DNA from: Pedobacter sp. W3I1
Lineage (GTDB): Bacteria > Bacteroidota > Bacteroidia > Sphingobacteriales > Sphingobacteriaceae
Direction of reading: 5' to 3'
DNA length: 64,000 nt
Assembly (NCBI RefSeq): GCF_030816015.1
Contig: NZ_JAUSXN010000001.1
Span: 1,116,001 to 1,180,000 of the forward strand
Notes under the pieces: generated by a model
What the model was told of the DNA's origin: nothing
The model's database searches: none
Seen by the model: only the letters and a program-made list of their open reading frames with translations
Shown here: piece by piece, positions 8,940 through 18,304 of the stretch
Numbering within the stretch: position 1 is the first letter of the stretch
Layout of the letters: the number at the start of each line of letters is the position of its first letter
Made by a program: the position numbers and the translations under genes

Positions 8940-9902
8940 TTATTTAAGTGAAACAATTACCTTTTTAATCTCACTTAAATCATTCATTTCAAAATTTGGC
9001 GATTGAGGGTAGAAGCGTTGATAAATAATTTTATCGTCTTTGCTATCGTACACACTGATTATTTTATCGTTAGAACGTTGCGTGTAAACTACATATTTAA
9101 CATTAGTGTCTTTATTCAAAATTAAACTGTCGAGCGCTTTGTATGGTACAAATTTGAGTTTGTAATTATAAGGTTCAGCAATTATGCCTGATGGTGGTAA
9201 AAGCGCCAATCTTGATGAAAATACTTCCTTAATATATTCGGGCACATAAAGTGTTTCCTTTGCCAATTCTGGTAAGCGTACTTTATTATAAAACTGGTAA
9301 TCTAAAGTACAGTTCTCATTTGCAAGCAATCCATCATTAATCTGTTTTAAATAACCGGTTAAAAGTCCCGGTGACCAGTTGAGGAAACTAGACTTGTTAT
9401 AGAAGTTTGATAGAATATTATTTTTTATACTTCTTTTTGAACCGTATTGTTGATCCTGCGTTTCAATCAACAGATTTGTGTTCCGATCAGCAAACAGTGT
9501 TACTGTTGCCAGTACACTTTCTTCCTTTACCTTGGGTTTTTTAGATGGCGTTATTAATTTTAGTGCATAAACTACATTTACGTTAGTTACACTATCCAGC
9601 TTTTCGGCATAGCCGTCAAAATAGAAAAAAGAATAATTTGCAAGCGTATCGTAACGGGAAAGCTCTTCAGGCTTGATTATTTTATAAGGGGTAATCGTCC
9701 AGTTTTTTTTAATGGCCTGATCAAATTTTTCCAGTTCGGCATAATCAGCATATTGTAGCGTAAATAGGGTAGTTGTTTTTTTGAAAATATCTAATTTTTG
9801 ATTGTTTGAGAGGCTTTTTCCGAAATAAGATACCTGACTTTTGCAAATTGTACCCCATAAAATAAATAGACTAAACAAGATTATTCGTTTTACTTTTAAC
9901 AT
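8940..9902 (-). CDS. Exported hypothetical protein
   Basis: I do not recognise this family. The product is about 320 residues from the ATG at 9902, which gives a good signal peptide (LKVKRIILFSLFILWGTICKSQ); an ATG at 9917 is also possible, while the longest frame would start at a TTG. The mature part is rich in Lys, Tyr, Leu and Asp without membrane helices. It stands alone between a repeat element and the divergent MarR gene. Confidence 0.7.
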   Translation of the reverse strand: MLKVKRIILFSLFILWGTICKSQVSYFGKSLSNNQKLDIFKKTTTLFTLQYADYAELEKFDQAIKKNWTITPYKIIKPEELSRYDTLANYSFFYFDGYAEKLDSVTNVNVVYALKLITPSKKPKVKEESVLATVTLFADRNTNLLIETQDQQYGSKRSIKNNILSNFYNKSSFLNWSPGLLTGYLKQINDGLLANENCTLDYQFYNKVRLPELAKETLYVPEYIKEVFSSRLALLPPSGIIAEPYNYKLKFVPYKALDSLILNKDTNVKYVVYTQRSNDKIISVYDSKDDKIIYQRFYPQSPNFEMNDLSEIKKVIVSLK

Positions 9903-9968
9903 ATTATGTATTTTCATTTGTGTACATCTATAATAAGAAAATTTTGACAATTAATTTGAATTTTCCTA

Positions 9969-9999
9969 TTGCATTAACAAAATACATTCATTAGCTTTG
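9969..9999 (+). promoter_or_regulatory. Promoter of the MarR gene (TTG-N20-TAGCTTTG)
   Basis: TTG at 9969-9971 and TAGCTTTG at 9992-9999, 20 bases apart, match the Bacteroidota vegetative promoter (TTG / TAnnTTTG). The start codon follows 26 bases downstream. Confidence 0.65.
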
Positions 10000-10025
10000 T
10001 TATGCAAGCATAATAAATTAATAAA

Positions 10026-10460
10026 ATGAAACAACAACAAACCATAGATTACCATGTTAAGTTTGCCTGGCAAAATATGTTTAATAAGTACAATCAAATG
10101 GCATCTGGTTTTGGCATTACCCAGGCCATTGGTTACATGCTTATTAATATAGATGATGTAGAGGGCACAGCAGTTTCAAATTTAGCTGGCTTGCTTGGGG
10201 TTAAAGCGACCAGTTTATCCCGTATGCTAAATAATATGGAAGAGGCCAATCTCATTTACCGTGAAACATCAGCGGGCGATAAACGTTCGGTAAAAGTCTT
10301 TCTGACTGATTTTGGTAAAGAGAAAAAACAATTGGCCAAAGGTGTTGTTCGAAAATTTAATGAATATCTCGATGAGCATTTCTCTAAAAAAGAGAAAGAG
10401 ACTTTTATTAATCTATTGATAAAACTAAATGATATCACAGTAGCCTATACTGTTGATTAA
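10026..10460 (+). CDS. MarR family transcriptional regulator
   Basis: The 144-residue product has the MarR winged-helix layout: an N-terminal dimer helix, the helix-turn-helix VSNLAGLLGVKATSLSRMLN (about residues 57-76), the wing with RETSAGDKRSVKVFLTDFG, and C-terminal dimer helices. It is transcribed towards the fatty-acid degradation genes and ends 78 bases before fadN, so it probably controls that operon in response to a fatty acid or acyl-CoA. That role is inferred from position. Confidence 0.92.
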   Translation: MKQQQTIDYHVKFAWQNMFNKYNQMASGFGITQAIGYMLINIDDVEGTAVSNLAGLLGVKATSLSRMLNNMEEANLIYRETSAGDKRSVKVFLTDFGKEKKQLAKGVVRKFNEYLDEHFSKKEKETFINLLIKLNDITVAYTVD

Positions 10461-10538
10461 CAAATATAATAATCAAATCTGTTTGGTAGGGTTGCTACAT
10501 AAAATGGTTCTATCAGACTAATGAAAAGCAAATAGATA

Positions 10539-12944
10539 ATGAAACGAAGCATTAATAAAGTTGCAGTTTTAGGTTCGGGTATTATGGGATCGCGTATTGC
10601 ATGCCACTTCGCCAATATTGGTGTCGAGGTTTTGTTGTTAGATATTGCCCCCAAAGAGCTAAGTCCCGAAGAGCAGGCAAAAGGATTAACACTGGATAAC
10701 CCAGCTGTAAAAAACCGGATTGTAAATACAGCTTTGCAAACGGCTGTAAAAACAAACCCATCGCCAGTTTATTCCAAAAAAGCATTAAATAAGATTAAGA
10801 CTGGGAATTTCGATGATGATATGTCGAAAATTGCCGGTTACGATTGGGTAATTGAAGTAGTGGTCGAAAATCTTGATATCAAGAAAAAAGTTTTCGAACA
10901 GGTAGAGCAATTCCGTAAGCCAGGTACTTTAATAACTTCAAATACTTCTGGTATTCCCATTCATTTAATGGCTGAAGGAAGAAGCGAAGATTTTAAATCG
11001 CATTTCTGTGGAACACACTTTTTCAATCCTCCGCGTTATTTGAAATTGTTGGAGGTTATACCAACGCCACATACACAACCAGAAATTGTTGATTTCCTGA
11101 TGCATTATGGTGATAAATTTTTGGGAAAAACAACCGTTTTATGTAAAGATACGCCAGCTTTTATCGCCAATCGTGTAGGTGTTTATTCCATCATGGCACT
11201 TTTACATTTAGTTGAAAAATTGGATTTGACAGTAGAAGAAGTTGATAAATTTACCGGACCAGCATTGGGTAGGCCAAAATCTGCTACTTTCCGTACTTCG
11301 GATGTGGTTGGTTTAGATACCATGATTAAAGTGGCCAAAGGACTTTATGACAATTGTCCGGATGATAAAGCGCATGAGCTGTTCAAACTTCCTGCATACG
11401 TGCAAAAAATGGAAGAGAACAAATGGCTTGGTGATAAAACCCAGCAAGGTTTCTATAAAAAGACAAAAACTGCTGAGGGTAAAACTGAAATCCTTGCGCT
11501 TGATTTAAAAACTTTAGAATATAAACCTCAGCAAAAAGTAAAATCGGCTACCTTAGAAATGACTAAGCCGGTTGAAAATCTTCGTGAGCGTATGAAGATT
11601 TTTGCCAAAGGAAAAGATAAGGCAGGCGAGTTGTTCCGTCATTCTTCTTTTGGTTTATTCGAATATGTATCAGATCGTATTCCAGAAATTTCTGATGAAC
11701 TGTACCGGATTGATGACGCCATGCGGGCAGGTTTCGGTTGGGAACTTGGTCCGTTCGAACTTTGGGATGCCGTAGGTATTAAAGAAGCCATCGAAGGAAT
11801 GGAGCAATATGGCAATAAAGCAGCGGCTTGGGTGCACGAAATGCTCGATGCCGGAAATACTTCGTTCTATAAAGTAGAAAACGGCGTTAAAAAATATTAC
11901 GATATTCCTTCTAAAAGTTATAAAGCCTTACCAGGAACAGATGAGTTTATCATTTTAGATAACCTTCGCGAAAATAAAACGCTGTGGAAAAACTCAGGTG
12001 TTTCCATTATCGATCTGGGCGATGGCATTCTGAATGTAGAATTTCACACCAAAATGAATACCATCGGGGGCGATGTGATATCAGGAATTAACAAAGCGAT
12101 TGATATGGCCGAAAAAGATTACCGTGGTTTGGTGATCGGTAATGATGGTGCAAATTTTTCTGCCGGTGCAAACGTGGGGATGATTTTTATGATGGCGGTA
12201 GAGCAGGAATGGGATGAATTGAACATAGCGATCAGAATGTTCCAGAATACTTCAATGCGCATCCGTTATTCTTCTATTCCGGTGGTGGTTGCCCCACATA
12301 ATTTAACCCTGGGCGGTGGCTGCGAGTTCAGTTTGCATGCCGATCACGTTCAGCTTTCTGCTGAAACCTATATGGGTTTGGTTGAGTTTGGTGTAGGGGT
12401 TATCCCTGGGGGAGGCGGCACAAAAGAATTTGCTTTGCGCGCTTCTGATGAGTATAAAGATGATCAGATTGTGCAAAATGCTTTGAAAGATCGTTTCTTA
12501 ACCATTGGAATGGCAAAAGTTTCGACTTCAGGTTATGAGGCTTACGAACTGGGTTATCTGCAAAAGGATAAATTCTCGATCTCGATGAACCGGAACCGTT
12601 TATTGGCCGATGCAAAAGCCAAAGCAATAGAACTGGCAGATGCAGGTTATACGAAACCAGTGCAACGGAACGATATTAAAGTATTAGGAAAGCAGGGATT
12701 AGGAATTGTTTACGCAGGTGCAAATAGTATGTATGCCGGACATTTCATTTCCGAACACGATAAAAAAATCTCTGAAAAATTAGGTTATGTTATGTGTGGC
12801 GGCGATTTATCGGCTCCAACAGAAGTAACAGAGCAATATTTACTGGATCTGGAAAGAGAAGCATTTTTATCACTTGCGGGTGAAAGAAAATCGTTAGAGC
12901 GGATTCAATCAATTATTACGAAGGGGAAACCGTTGAGAAACTAG
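10539..12944 (+). CDS. fadN: 3-hydroxyacyl-CoA dehydrogenase / enoyl-CoA hydratase (FadN type)
   Basis: The 801-residue bifunctional beta-oxidation enzyme has the dehydrogenase part first, with NAD-binding GSGIMG at residues 12-17 and HFFNPPRYLKLLEVIP, and the hydratase (crotonase) part last, from about residue 485 with ANFSAGANVGM and LGGGCEFSLHAD. This order is that of Bacillus FadN and is the reverse of FadB/FadJ. It hydrates trans-2-enoyl-CoA and oxidises the 3-hydroxyacyl-CoA. With the next genes it gives the fadN-fadA-fadE order. Confidence 0.92.
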   Translation: MKRSINKVAVLGSGIMGSRIACHFANIGVEVLLLDIAPKELSPEEQAKGLTLDNPAVKNRIVNTALQTAVKTNPSPVYSKKALNKIKTGNFDDDMSKIAGYDWVIEVVVENLDIKKKVFEQVEQFRKPGTLITSNTSGIPIHLMAEGRSEDFKSHFCGTHFFNPPRYLKLLEVIPTPHTQPEIVDFLMHYGDKFLGKTTVLCKDTPAFIANRVGVYSIMALLHLVEKLDLTVEEVDKFTGPALGRPKSATFRTSDVVGLDTMIKVAKGLYDNCPDDKAHELFKLPAYVQKMEENKWLGDKTQQGFYKKTKTAEGKTEILALDLKTLEYKPQQKVKSATLEMTKPVENLRERMKIFAKGKDKAGELFRHSSFGLFEYVSDRIPEISDELYRIDDAMRAGFGWELGPFELWDAVGIKEAIEGMEQYGNKAAAWVHEMLDAGNTSFYKVENGVKKYYDIPSKSYKALPGTDEFIILDNLRENKTLWKNSGVSIIDLGDGILNVEFHTKMNTIGGDVISGINKAIDMAEKDYRGLVIGNDGANFSAGANVGMIFMMAVEQEWDELNIAIRMFQNTSMRIRYSSIPVVVAPHNLTLGGGCEFSLHADHVQLSAETYMGLVEFGVGVIPGGGGTKEFALRASDEYKDDQIVQNALKDRFLTIGMAKVSTSGYEAYELGYLQKDKFSISMNRNRLLADAKAKAIELADAGYTKPVQRNDIKVLGKQGLGIVYAGANSMYAGHFISEHDKKISEKLGYVMCGGDLSAPTEVTEQYLLDLEREAFLSLAGERKSLERIQSIITKGKPLRN

Positions 12945-12968
12945 ATGTGAGATAGGAGACATTAGATT

Positions 12969-13085
12969 TGAGTATCAAGTATCAAGATACGAATGTCGAA
13001 TAAAGGTTTACTTACATTAATAACAAATAAAACAATGCCAGGATTAGGTCTTGATACTTGATTCTGGCTACAAGATACTAAAACA
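12969..13085. repeat. GATACTT-type heptamer repeats leading into fadA
   Basis: The spacer carries GAGTATCAAGTATCAAGATA near 12969 and, just before the start codon, CTTGATACTTGATTC and GATACTAAAACA directly abutting ATG. The last twelve bases recur in front of fadE. Confidence 0.6.
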
Positions 13086-14261
13086 ATGGAAGCATATATT
13101 ATAGCCGGATATCGTACAGCAGTGGGTAAAGCACCCCGTGGCGTATTCCGTTTTACAAGAGCTGATGATTTAGCCGCAGAAGTAATTAGGGCTTTAGTGG
13201 CATCGGTTCCGAATTTAGATAACGAACAGATTGATGATGTAATAGTAGGTAACGCTACACCCGAGGCAGAGCAAGGCTTAAATATTGGCCGCATGATTTC
13301 GCTGATGGGTTTGAATACCGATAAAGTTCCGGGTGTAACAGTGAATCGCTATTGTGCATCGGGTTTAGATACTATTGCCACAGCAGTTGCTAAAATTAAA
13401 GCAGGCATGGCCGATTGTATTATTGCAGGTGGTGTAGAAGTTATGAGTGGAATGCCTTTTGGAGGTTGGAAGCTTGTACCTAATGCAGAAGTTGCAAAAA
13501 ACAATCCAGACTGGTATTGGGGCATGGGTTTAACCGCTGAAGCTGTAGCTAAAGAATATAATGTGAGCCGTGAAGATCAGGATGCCTTTTCATTAAAATC
13601 TCATGAGAAAGCTATTCACGCGATTAAAAACGGTCATTTAAAAGATGGTATTCTGCCAATCACAGTAAACGAAAATTACCTCGATGCCAACCTTAAAAAG
13701 AAAACACGTTCTTACGTGGTAGATACCGATGAAGGTCCACGAGCAGATACGACTTTAGATAAACTGGCAAAACTGAAACCCGTATTCGATGCGGTTGGGA
13801 GTGTAACCGCAGGTAATTCATCGCAAACATCTGATGGAGCAGCTTTTGTTTTGGTGGTGTCTGAAAAGAAAATGAAAGAACTCAATGCAGAACCTATTGC
13901 CAGGTTGGTAAGTTATGGTATTGCAGGTGTTCCGCCACGCATTATGGGTATCGGGCCAATTGAGGCCATTCCAAAAGCGTTAAAACAAGCTGGATTGAAA
14001 AAAGAAGATATTGATTTAATCGAACTGAATGAAGCTTTTGCCTCACAATCGCTAGCCGTGATCAGAACATTGGATTTAAATCCTGATATAATTAATGTAA
14101 ACGGTGGTGCAATTGCATTAGGGCATCCGCTGGGTTGTACCGGCGCAAAACTTACCGTACAGATCATGAACGAATTAAAAAGACAAAATAAAAAGTATGG
14201 AATGGTAACCATGTGCGTAGGAACCGGACAAGGTGCAGCGGGGATTTTTGAGTTGTTGTAG
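13086..14261 (+). CDS. fadA: Acetyl-CoA acyltransferase (thiolase)
   Basis: The 391-residue thiolase performs the last step of beta-oxidation, cleaving 3-ketoacyl-CoA with CoA. The nucleophilic Cys90 sits in NRYCASGLDT. The C-terminal catalytic motifs NEAFASQ, GGAIALGHPLGCTGA and CVGTGQGAAG are all present. Length is typical. It follows fadN and is part of the same unit. Confidence 0.95.
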   Translation: MEAYIIAGYRTAVGKAPRGVFRFTRADDLAAEVIRALVASVPNLDNEQIDDVIVGNATPEAEQGLNIGRMISLMGLNTDKVPGVTVNRYCASGLDTIATAVAKIKAGMADCIIAGGVEVMSGMPFGGWKLVPNAEVAKNNPDWYWGMGLTAEAVAKEYNVSREDQDAFSLKSHEKAIHAIKNGHLKDGILPITVNENYLDANLKKKTRSYVVDTDEGPRADTTLDKLAKLKPVFDAVGSVTAGNSSQTSDGAAFVLVVSEKKMKELNAEPIARLVSYGIAGVPPRIMGIGPIEAIPKALKQAGLKKEDIDLIELNEAFASQSLAVIRTLDLNPDIINVNGGAIALGHPLGCTGAKLTVQIMNELKRQNKKYGMVTMCVGTGQGAAGIFELL

Positions 14262-14372
14262 GAATATAGTATCAAGATATGAGTATCAGGTATCGAGATT
14301 GAATAATAGGTGTATGCCAGTTTATAAAATCATCCCAAACATATTTGTATTCATAATTTAATACTAAAACAT

Positions 14373-14723
14373 ATGCATAATTTTAAAGAATTAAAGGTTT
14401 GGCAGAAATCTATAGAACTCGCCGTTGAAGTTTACAAAGCAACATCGTTTTTGCCAAGTGATGAAAGGTTCGGGCTTATTTCGCAAATGAAAAGATGTTC
14501 GGTTTCAATCCCCTCAAATATTGCAGAAGGCTCTGGAAGAGGAAGTAGTGGCCAGTTCAAGTATTTTTTGACTATTAGTCAGGGTTCAGCTTTCGAACTG
14601 GAAACGCAGCTAATTATTTCGAATCAGCTTGGATTATTGGATAACATTCTTGCCACGAGATTGACCGAAAAAGTTACTGAAGTTCAAAAAATGATTTATG
14701 CACTTGAGAGAAGATTAATTTGA
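14373..14723 (+). CDS. Four-helix-bundle protein (23S rRNA intervening-sequence family)
   Basis: The 116-residue product carries the family signature FKELKVWQKSIELAVEVY at the N-terminus, then LISQMKRCSVSIPSNIAEGS and a C-terminal amphipathic helix. The family was first found in insertions of 23S rRNA genes but is spread through Bacteroidota genomes as orphan genes; its function is not established. It sits between fadA and fadE in the same direction, framed on both sides by GATACTT-type repeats, which suggests insertion into an older operon. Confidence 0.88.
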   Translation: MHNFKELKVWQKSIELAVEVYKATSFLPSDERFGLISQMKRCSVSIPSNIAEGSGRGSSGQFKYFLTISQGSAFELETQLIISNQLGLLDNILATRLTEKVTEVQKMIYALERRLI

Positions 14724-14880
14724 TTTGAGTATCAAGATTGAATTTCATAATGAGAGACAATGGCGATTCCGGTTTGAGCGCGTCTCGATACTTAATACTT
14801 AATATTAACAAAGAAACAATGGCGATCTTCAGTTTGAGCTTAGTCTCGATACTTGATACTCGCTACTAGATACTAAAACA
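14724..14880. repeat. GATACTT-type repeats and a duplicated 50-base block before fadE
   Basis: Two similar blocks, about 14758-14808 and 14816-14866, each run from ACAATGGCGAT through GTTTGAGC to TCTCGATACTT. Heptamer-like GATACTT / GAGTATC units are scattered through the spacer. It ends in GATACTAAAACA directly before ATG, the same twelve bases as before fadA. Confidence 0.65.
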
Positions 14881-16674
14881 ATGGAAACAACTGAAAAAAA
14901 GACAATTAAAGGCGGTGAATTCTTAATTAAGGATACCACTTATCAGGAAGTATTTATCCCTGAAGAATTTGATGAAGAGCAGCAAATGATTGCGCAAACT
15001 TGTCGCGATTTTTTGGCGGCTGAGGTTTATCCCAATTTAGATAAAATTGACAAACAGGAAGATCCTGAGCTCATGCCAACGCTGTTAACCAAGGCTGGCG
15101 AACTGGGTATTTTAGGCGTTTCTGTACCTGAAGAATATGGAGGTTTTGGCAAAAACTTTAATACTTCCATGTTGGTTGCAGATGTGGTAGGTGCCGGACA
15201 CTCTTTTGCTGTTGCACTTTCTGCACATACCGGAATTGGTACATTACCGATTTTGTATTATGGTAATGAAGCGCAAAAAGCAAAATATATCCCAAAATTA
15301 GGCTCAGGCGAATGGAAGGCTGCTTATTGCTTAACCGAGCCAAACTCGGGTTCAGATGCAAACTCTGGTAAAACCAAGGCCAAGTTAAGCGAAGATGGTA
15401 AACATTATATCATCACAGGACAGAAAATGTGGATTACCAATGGCGGTTTTGCCGATATTTTTATTGTCTTCGCGAAAATTGATGATGATAAAAATTTAAC
15501 TGCATTTATTGTGGAGAAAAATTTCGGCGGCATCACCATGAATCCCGAAGAGCATAAAATGGGTATTAAAGGCTCTTCAACCCGTCAGGTTTTCTTTAAC
15601 GACTGTCTGGTGCCAGTTGAGAATATGTTGAGCGATAGAGAAAACGGGTTCAAAATCGCGGTTAACATTTTAAATATTGGCCGTATCAAATTATCGGCGG
15701 CAGCCATTGGGGCTTCAAAAGCAACTTTAAATACAGCGATTAATTATTCAAACGAACGGATTCAATTTGGTCGCCCAATTTCTAAATACGGTGCTATTCG
15801 TTTTAAAATTGCAGAAATTGCCGCTAAACTTTATGCTGTTGATTCGGCGAACTATCGTGCCGGACAGAATATTGATGATACTTACGATCAACTGGTTGCT
15901 GGTGGAATGGAATCTGGAAAAGCAAGGCTGAAATCTGTTGAGCAATTTGCGGTAGAGTGTGCCATTTTAAAAGTATGGGGCTCAGAGGCATTAGATTATA
16001 CCGTAGATGAAGGTGTACAGATTTATGGTGGAATGGGCTTTAGTGCCGATGCACCAATGGATAGGGCTTATCGTGATGCACGTATCAACCGGATTTTTGA
16101 AGGTACAAACGAAATTAACCGCTTGTTAACGGTTGATATGATGCTGAAACGCGCCATGAAAGGTGAATTGGATTTAATGACACCAGCTACAGCAGTTGCA
16201 GCTGAATTGATGAGCATCCCTGATTTTGGCGAAGAAGATACCACCTTATTTGCTGCAGAGAAAAAAGTGCTCTCGAATTTGAAAAAAGCAACTTTAATGG
16301 TAGCTGGTGCTGCGGTTCAAAAGTTGATGATGACTTTAAGTAAAGAGCAGGAAATTTTAATGAACATTGCCGATATGGCCAGTTATGTTTATGTACTTGA
16401 ATCGGCTTTACTGAGGACAGAAAAATTAGCAAGTACCCGCGGCGAGGAAGCAATTGCGGGTCAATTAGATCTATTAAGAATCTATTTGGTAGAAGCGGTA
16501 GATGGTATTGCCAAAGCAGGTAAGGAAGCACTTTGGGCTTTCGCCGAAGGCGATGAGCAACGTATGATGTTGGTTGGTTTGCGCCGCTTTACAAAAGTGG
16601 AGCCGTTTAATGTTAAAGATGCCCGCCAAAGAGTCGCACAACAGCTTATTGAGGCGAATAAATATATTTTTTAA
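14881..16674 (+). CDS. fadE: Acyl-CoA dehydrogenase
   Basis: The 597-residue FAD enzyme makes the first oxidation of beta-oxidation. Acyl-CoA dehydrogenase motifs are clear: YCLTEPNSGSDANSG, GQKMWITNGGFADIF, IQIYGGMGF-like VQIYGGMGFSADAPMDRAYR and RIFEGTNEINR. It has the extra C-terminal helical region of about 170 residues that distinguishes Bacillus FadE-like enzymes from short-chain dehydrogenases of about 380 residues. It is the last gene of the unit and a terminator follows. Confidence 0.95.
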   Translation: METTEKKTIKGGEFLIKDTTYQEVFIPEEFDEEQQMIAQTCRDFLAAEVYPNLDKIDKQEDPELMPTLLTKAGELGILGVSVPEEYGGFGKNFNTSMLVADVVGAGHSFAVALSAHTGIGTLPILYYGNEAQKAKYIPKLGSGEWKAAYCLTEPNSGSDANSGKTKAKLSEDGKHYIITGQKMWITNGGFADIFIVFAKIDDDKNLTAFIVEKNFGGITMNPEEHKMGIKGSSTRQVFFNDCLVPVENMLSDRENGFKIAVNILNIGRIKLSAAAIGASKATLNTAINYSNERIQFGRPISKYGAIRFKIAEIAAKLYAVDSANYRAGQNIDDTYDQLVAGGMESGKARLKSVEQFAVECAILKVWGSEALDYTVDEGVQIYGGMGFSADAPMDRAYRDARINRIFEGTNEINRLLTVDMMLKRAMKGELDLMTPATAVAAELMSIPDFGEEDTTLFAAEKKVLSNLKKATLMVAGAAVQKLMMTLSKEQEILMNIADMASYVYVLESALLRTEKLASTRGEEAIAGQLDLLRIYLVEAVDGIAKAGKEALWAFAEGDEQRMMLVGLRRFTKVEPFNVKDARQRVAQQLIEANKYIF

Positions 16675-16696
16675 GGTAAAAGGCTGAAAGGCAGAG

Positions 16697-16740
16697 GGTT
16701 TAAGGCTTGGGTGTATACCTTAAGCTTTAAACCTTTTTTT
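16697..16740 (+). terminator. Terminator of the fad operon
   Basis: GGTTTAAGGCTT pairs with AAGCTTTAAACC (one mismatch) and is followed by seven T, 22 bases after the fadE stop. Confidence 0.8.
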
Positions 16741-16837
16741 GAATTAGGCTTCGGAGATTCGGGTTAACAGTACCACAAACCCTGAATATTAGCCCTGATT
16801 GAAACGTTATCCTTTTTCTTGCAGAATCCATAATATG

Positions 16838-16903
16838 CTGTCATGCTGAGGCACGAAGCATCTGAAACCGATGAAACAGATGCTTCGTGCCTCAGCATGA
16901 CAG
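16838..16903. repeat. Perfect 27-bp inverted repeat, GTCAT...ATCT family
   Basis: CTGTCATGCTGAGGCACGAA GCATCTG is followed by a 12-base loop (AAACCGATGAAA) and then its exact inverse complement. It is the most perfect member of the element family in the window and lies 20 bases from the inferred end of the IS110 element. Confidence 0.85.
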
Positions 16904-17034
16904 AAGTGGAAAAAGATATAGTGTAAAGGTACTGTCTTTAAAAGCAAATAAAAGTTGATAAAAATTTAGCTTCTGAGAAGCATTAACTTAAATGCCTTCC
17001 ATTTGTAAAACAGCACAATAACTTTACCTTTGTT

Positions 17035-18111
17035 TTAGTGAAAACTTCCATCTGGAATTTTATCATGTGTAGCTCTGGATTTTTCTGGAGCTATTATTTT
17101 TTCTAAATAATTGAATTGAGGATTGTATCTCTGCTCATTTTTCCAAAGATGGTACATCATTACCAATAGTTTCTTTTGCACGGCAACATAGCCCTTCATT
17201 TTAAATCCTGTTCGCTCAACAACTCTTTCATAAAGACTTTTAAATTGCGGCTGGTCATCCCTTACCGCACAAAATGCTGGCATAAACAGAATTCTTCTGA
17301 TCCGGGAATTCCCCTTTTTTGATATTTTTGTTTTTCCTATATGTTTGCCCGATTGGTTTTCTATCACATCGTAACCTGAGTATTTTACCAAGGATGCCGA
17401 ATTTTTAAACAATGTAAAGCCATTAGTTTCAGCTACGATTACGCAAAAAGATAACAGGTTAATTCCTTTTATTGCCGTAATGTTTTCATAGTGAAGATTT
17501 AAGACCTTGTCTGTTTTAACAAGCTTTCCCATTGCCTTTTCCATTTCTGCTACTTGTTGCTCAAGCAGTTTTATCGTTTTGTTCAGCTGCTTTATAACTT
17601 CCCTGCTTTGGAACTGGGCATGGGTCAGTGCCTCAAGCTGGTTACCGATAACATTGATGGTCTCTTTTAGGTTTTGATGCTGACGGGTATAGTGTCTGAG
17701 TTCATACAATTTCTCACTTCCTGGTGTCCAAGGTTCCAGGTTCTTTTCTGCACCAATCTTAGCAAGGCCGCGGGCATCTATACTGTCATTTTTAGAGTTT
17801 GCTCCGTCTGCCTGTAAGTACTTCTTAGCTTTGTTTGGCAATAAAATACTTAACACTAAGCCTTTGGAATGCAGAAACCATGCAAGTTGTTCATGGTACA
17901 CGCCAGTGGCTTCCATTACGATGCGCAGGGGCAGCTCTTCTTTCTGGTGCTGTTTGATCCATGCCAAAAACTCTTTAAAACCGCCAGGGCTGTTAGATAA
18001 CTTACGGCTGGATTTTACAGTTACTTTCTGGCTACTGTCTATGACCGACAAACAGCAATGAAAATCTTTTTTTGATACATCAATTCCGATGGAATACTTT
18101 AAGTTCATCAT
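17035..18111 (-). CDS. IS110 family transposase (DEDD recombinase)
   Basis: The 358-residue protein has an N-terminal RuvC-like DEDD domain with Asp11 (GIDVSKKDF), Glu67 (VMEATGVYHEQL), Asp109 and Asp112 (NDSIDARGLA), a coiled-coil middle (about 150-200) and a C-terminal transposase domain with GYDVIENQSGKHIGKTKISK, where Ser254 is the likely nucleophile, followed by KKGNSRIRRILF. All expected catalytic residues are present and there is no frameshift, so it looks functional. Such recombinases work with a bridge RNA made from the element's own non-coding end. The next codon is also ATG. Confidence 0.95.
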   Translation of the reverse strand: MMNLKYSIGIDVSKKDFHCCLSVIDSSQKVTVKSSRKLSNSPGGFKEFLAWIKQHQKEELPLRIVMEATGVYHEQLAWFLHSKGLVLSILLPNKAKKYLQADGANSKNDSIDARGLAKIGAEKNLEPWTPGSEKLYELRHYTRQHQNLKETINVIGNQLEALTHAQFQSREVIKQLNKTIKLLEQQVAEMEKAMGKLVKTDKVLNLHYENITAIKGINLLSFCVIVAETNGFTLFKNSASLVKYSGYDVIENQSGKHIGKTKISKKGNSRIRRILFMPAFCAVRDDQPQFKSLYERVVERTGFKMKGYVAVQKKLLVMMYHLWKNEQRYNPQFNYLEKIIAPEKSRATHDKIPDGSFH

Positions 18112-18304
18112 ACCTTTATTATTTAGATAGAATAATCAATAATCTCTCTTAGTTTTTGCTCATGATATAGATGATCCAAATACAGCGAAATGGTCAATAG
18201 GTACTGTTCAAACTTTAAGAAATAAAAAAGGGAGGGTTATCCTTTTACATCGACATCGATGAATTCTCGTGTCTAGCGGGACTACAAGTTTTTCTCCCTC
18301 TTTT
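18112..18304 (-). ncRNA. Candidate bridge RNA region of the IS110 element
   Basis: Known IS110-group elements encode a bridge RNA upstream of the recombinase. Here about 200 non-coding bases precede the gene. A long-range stem pairs AAAAGGGAG at 18226-18234 with CTCCCTCTTTT at 18294-18304 (one bulge). Nine bases at 18199-18207 equal the inferred right end at 16927-16935 (AGGTACTGT). Bases 18111-18122 are complementary to the left end at 18315-18326 in 11 of 12 positions. These fit donor-loop guides. No covariation or expression evidence is available. Confidence 0.5.

Noticed and set aside
18279..18288. Ten-base match between the IS110 non-coding region and the dispersed repeat at 53625-53634
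   Set aside because: It could suggest a repeat-directed target guide, but a ten-base match between regions of this size is expected by chance often enough, and the actual flanks of this insertion do not contain it.
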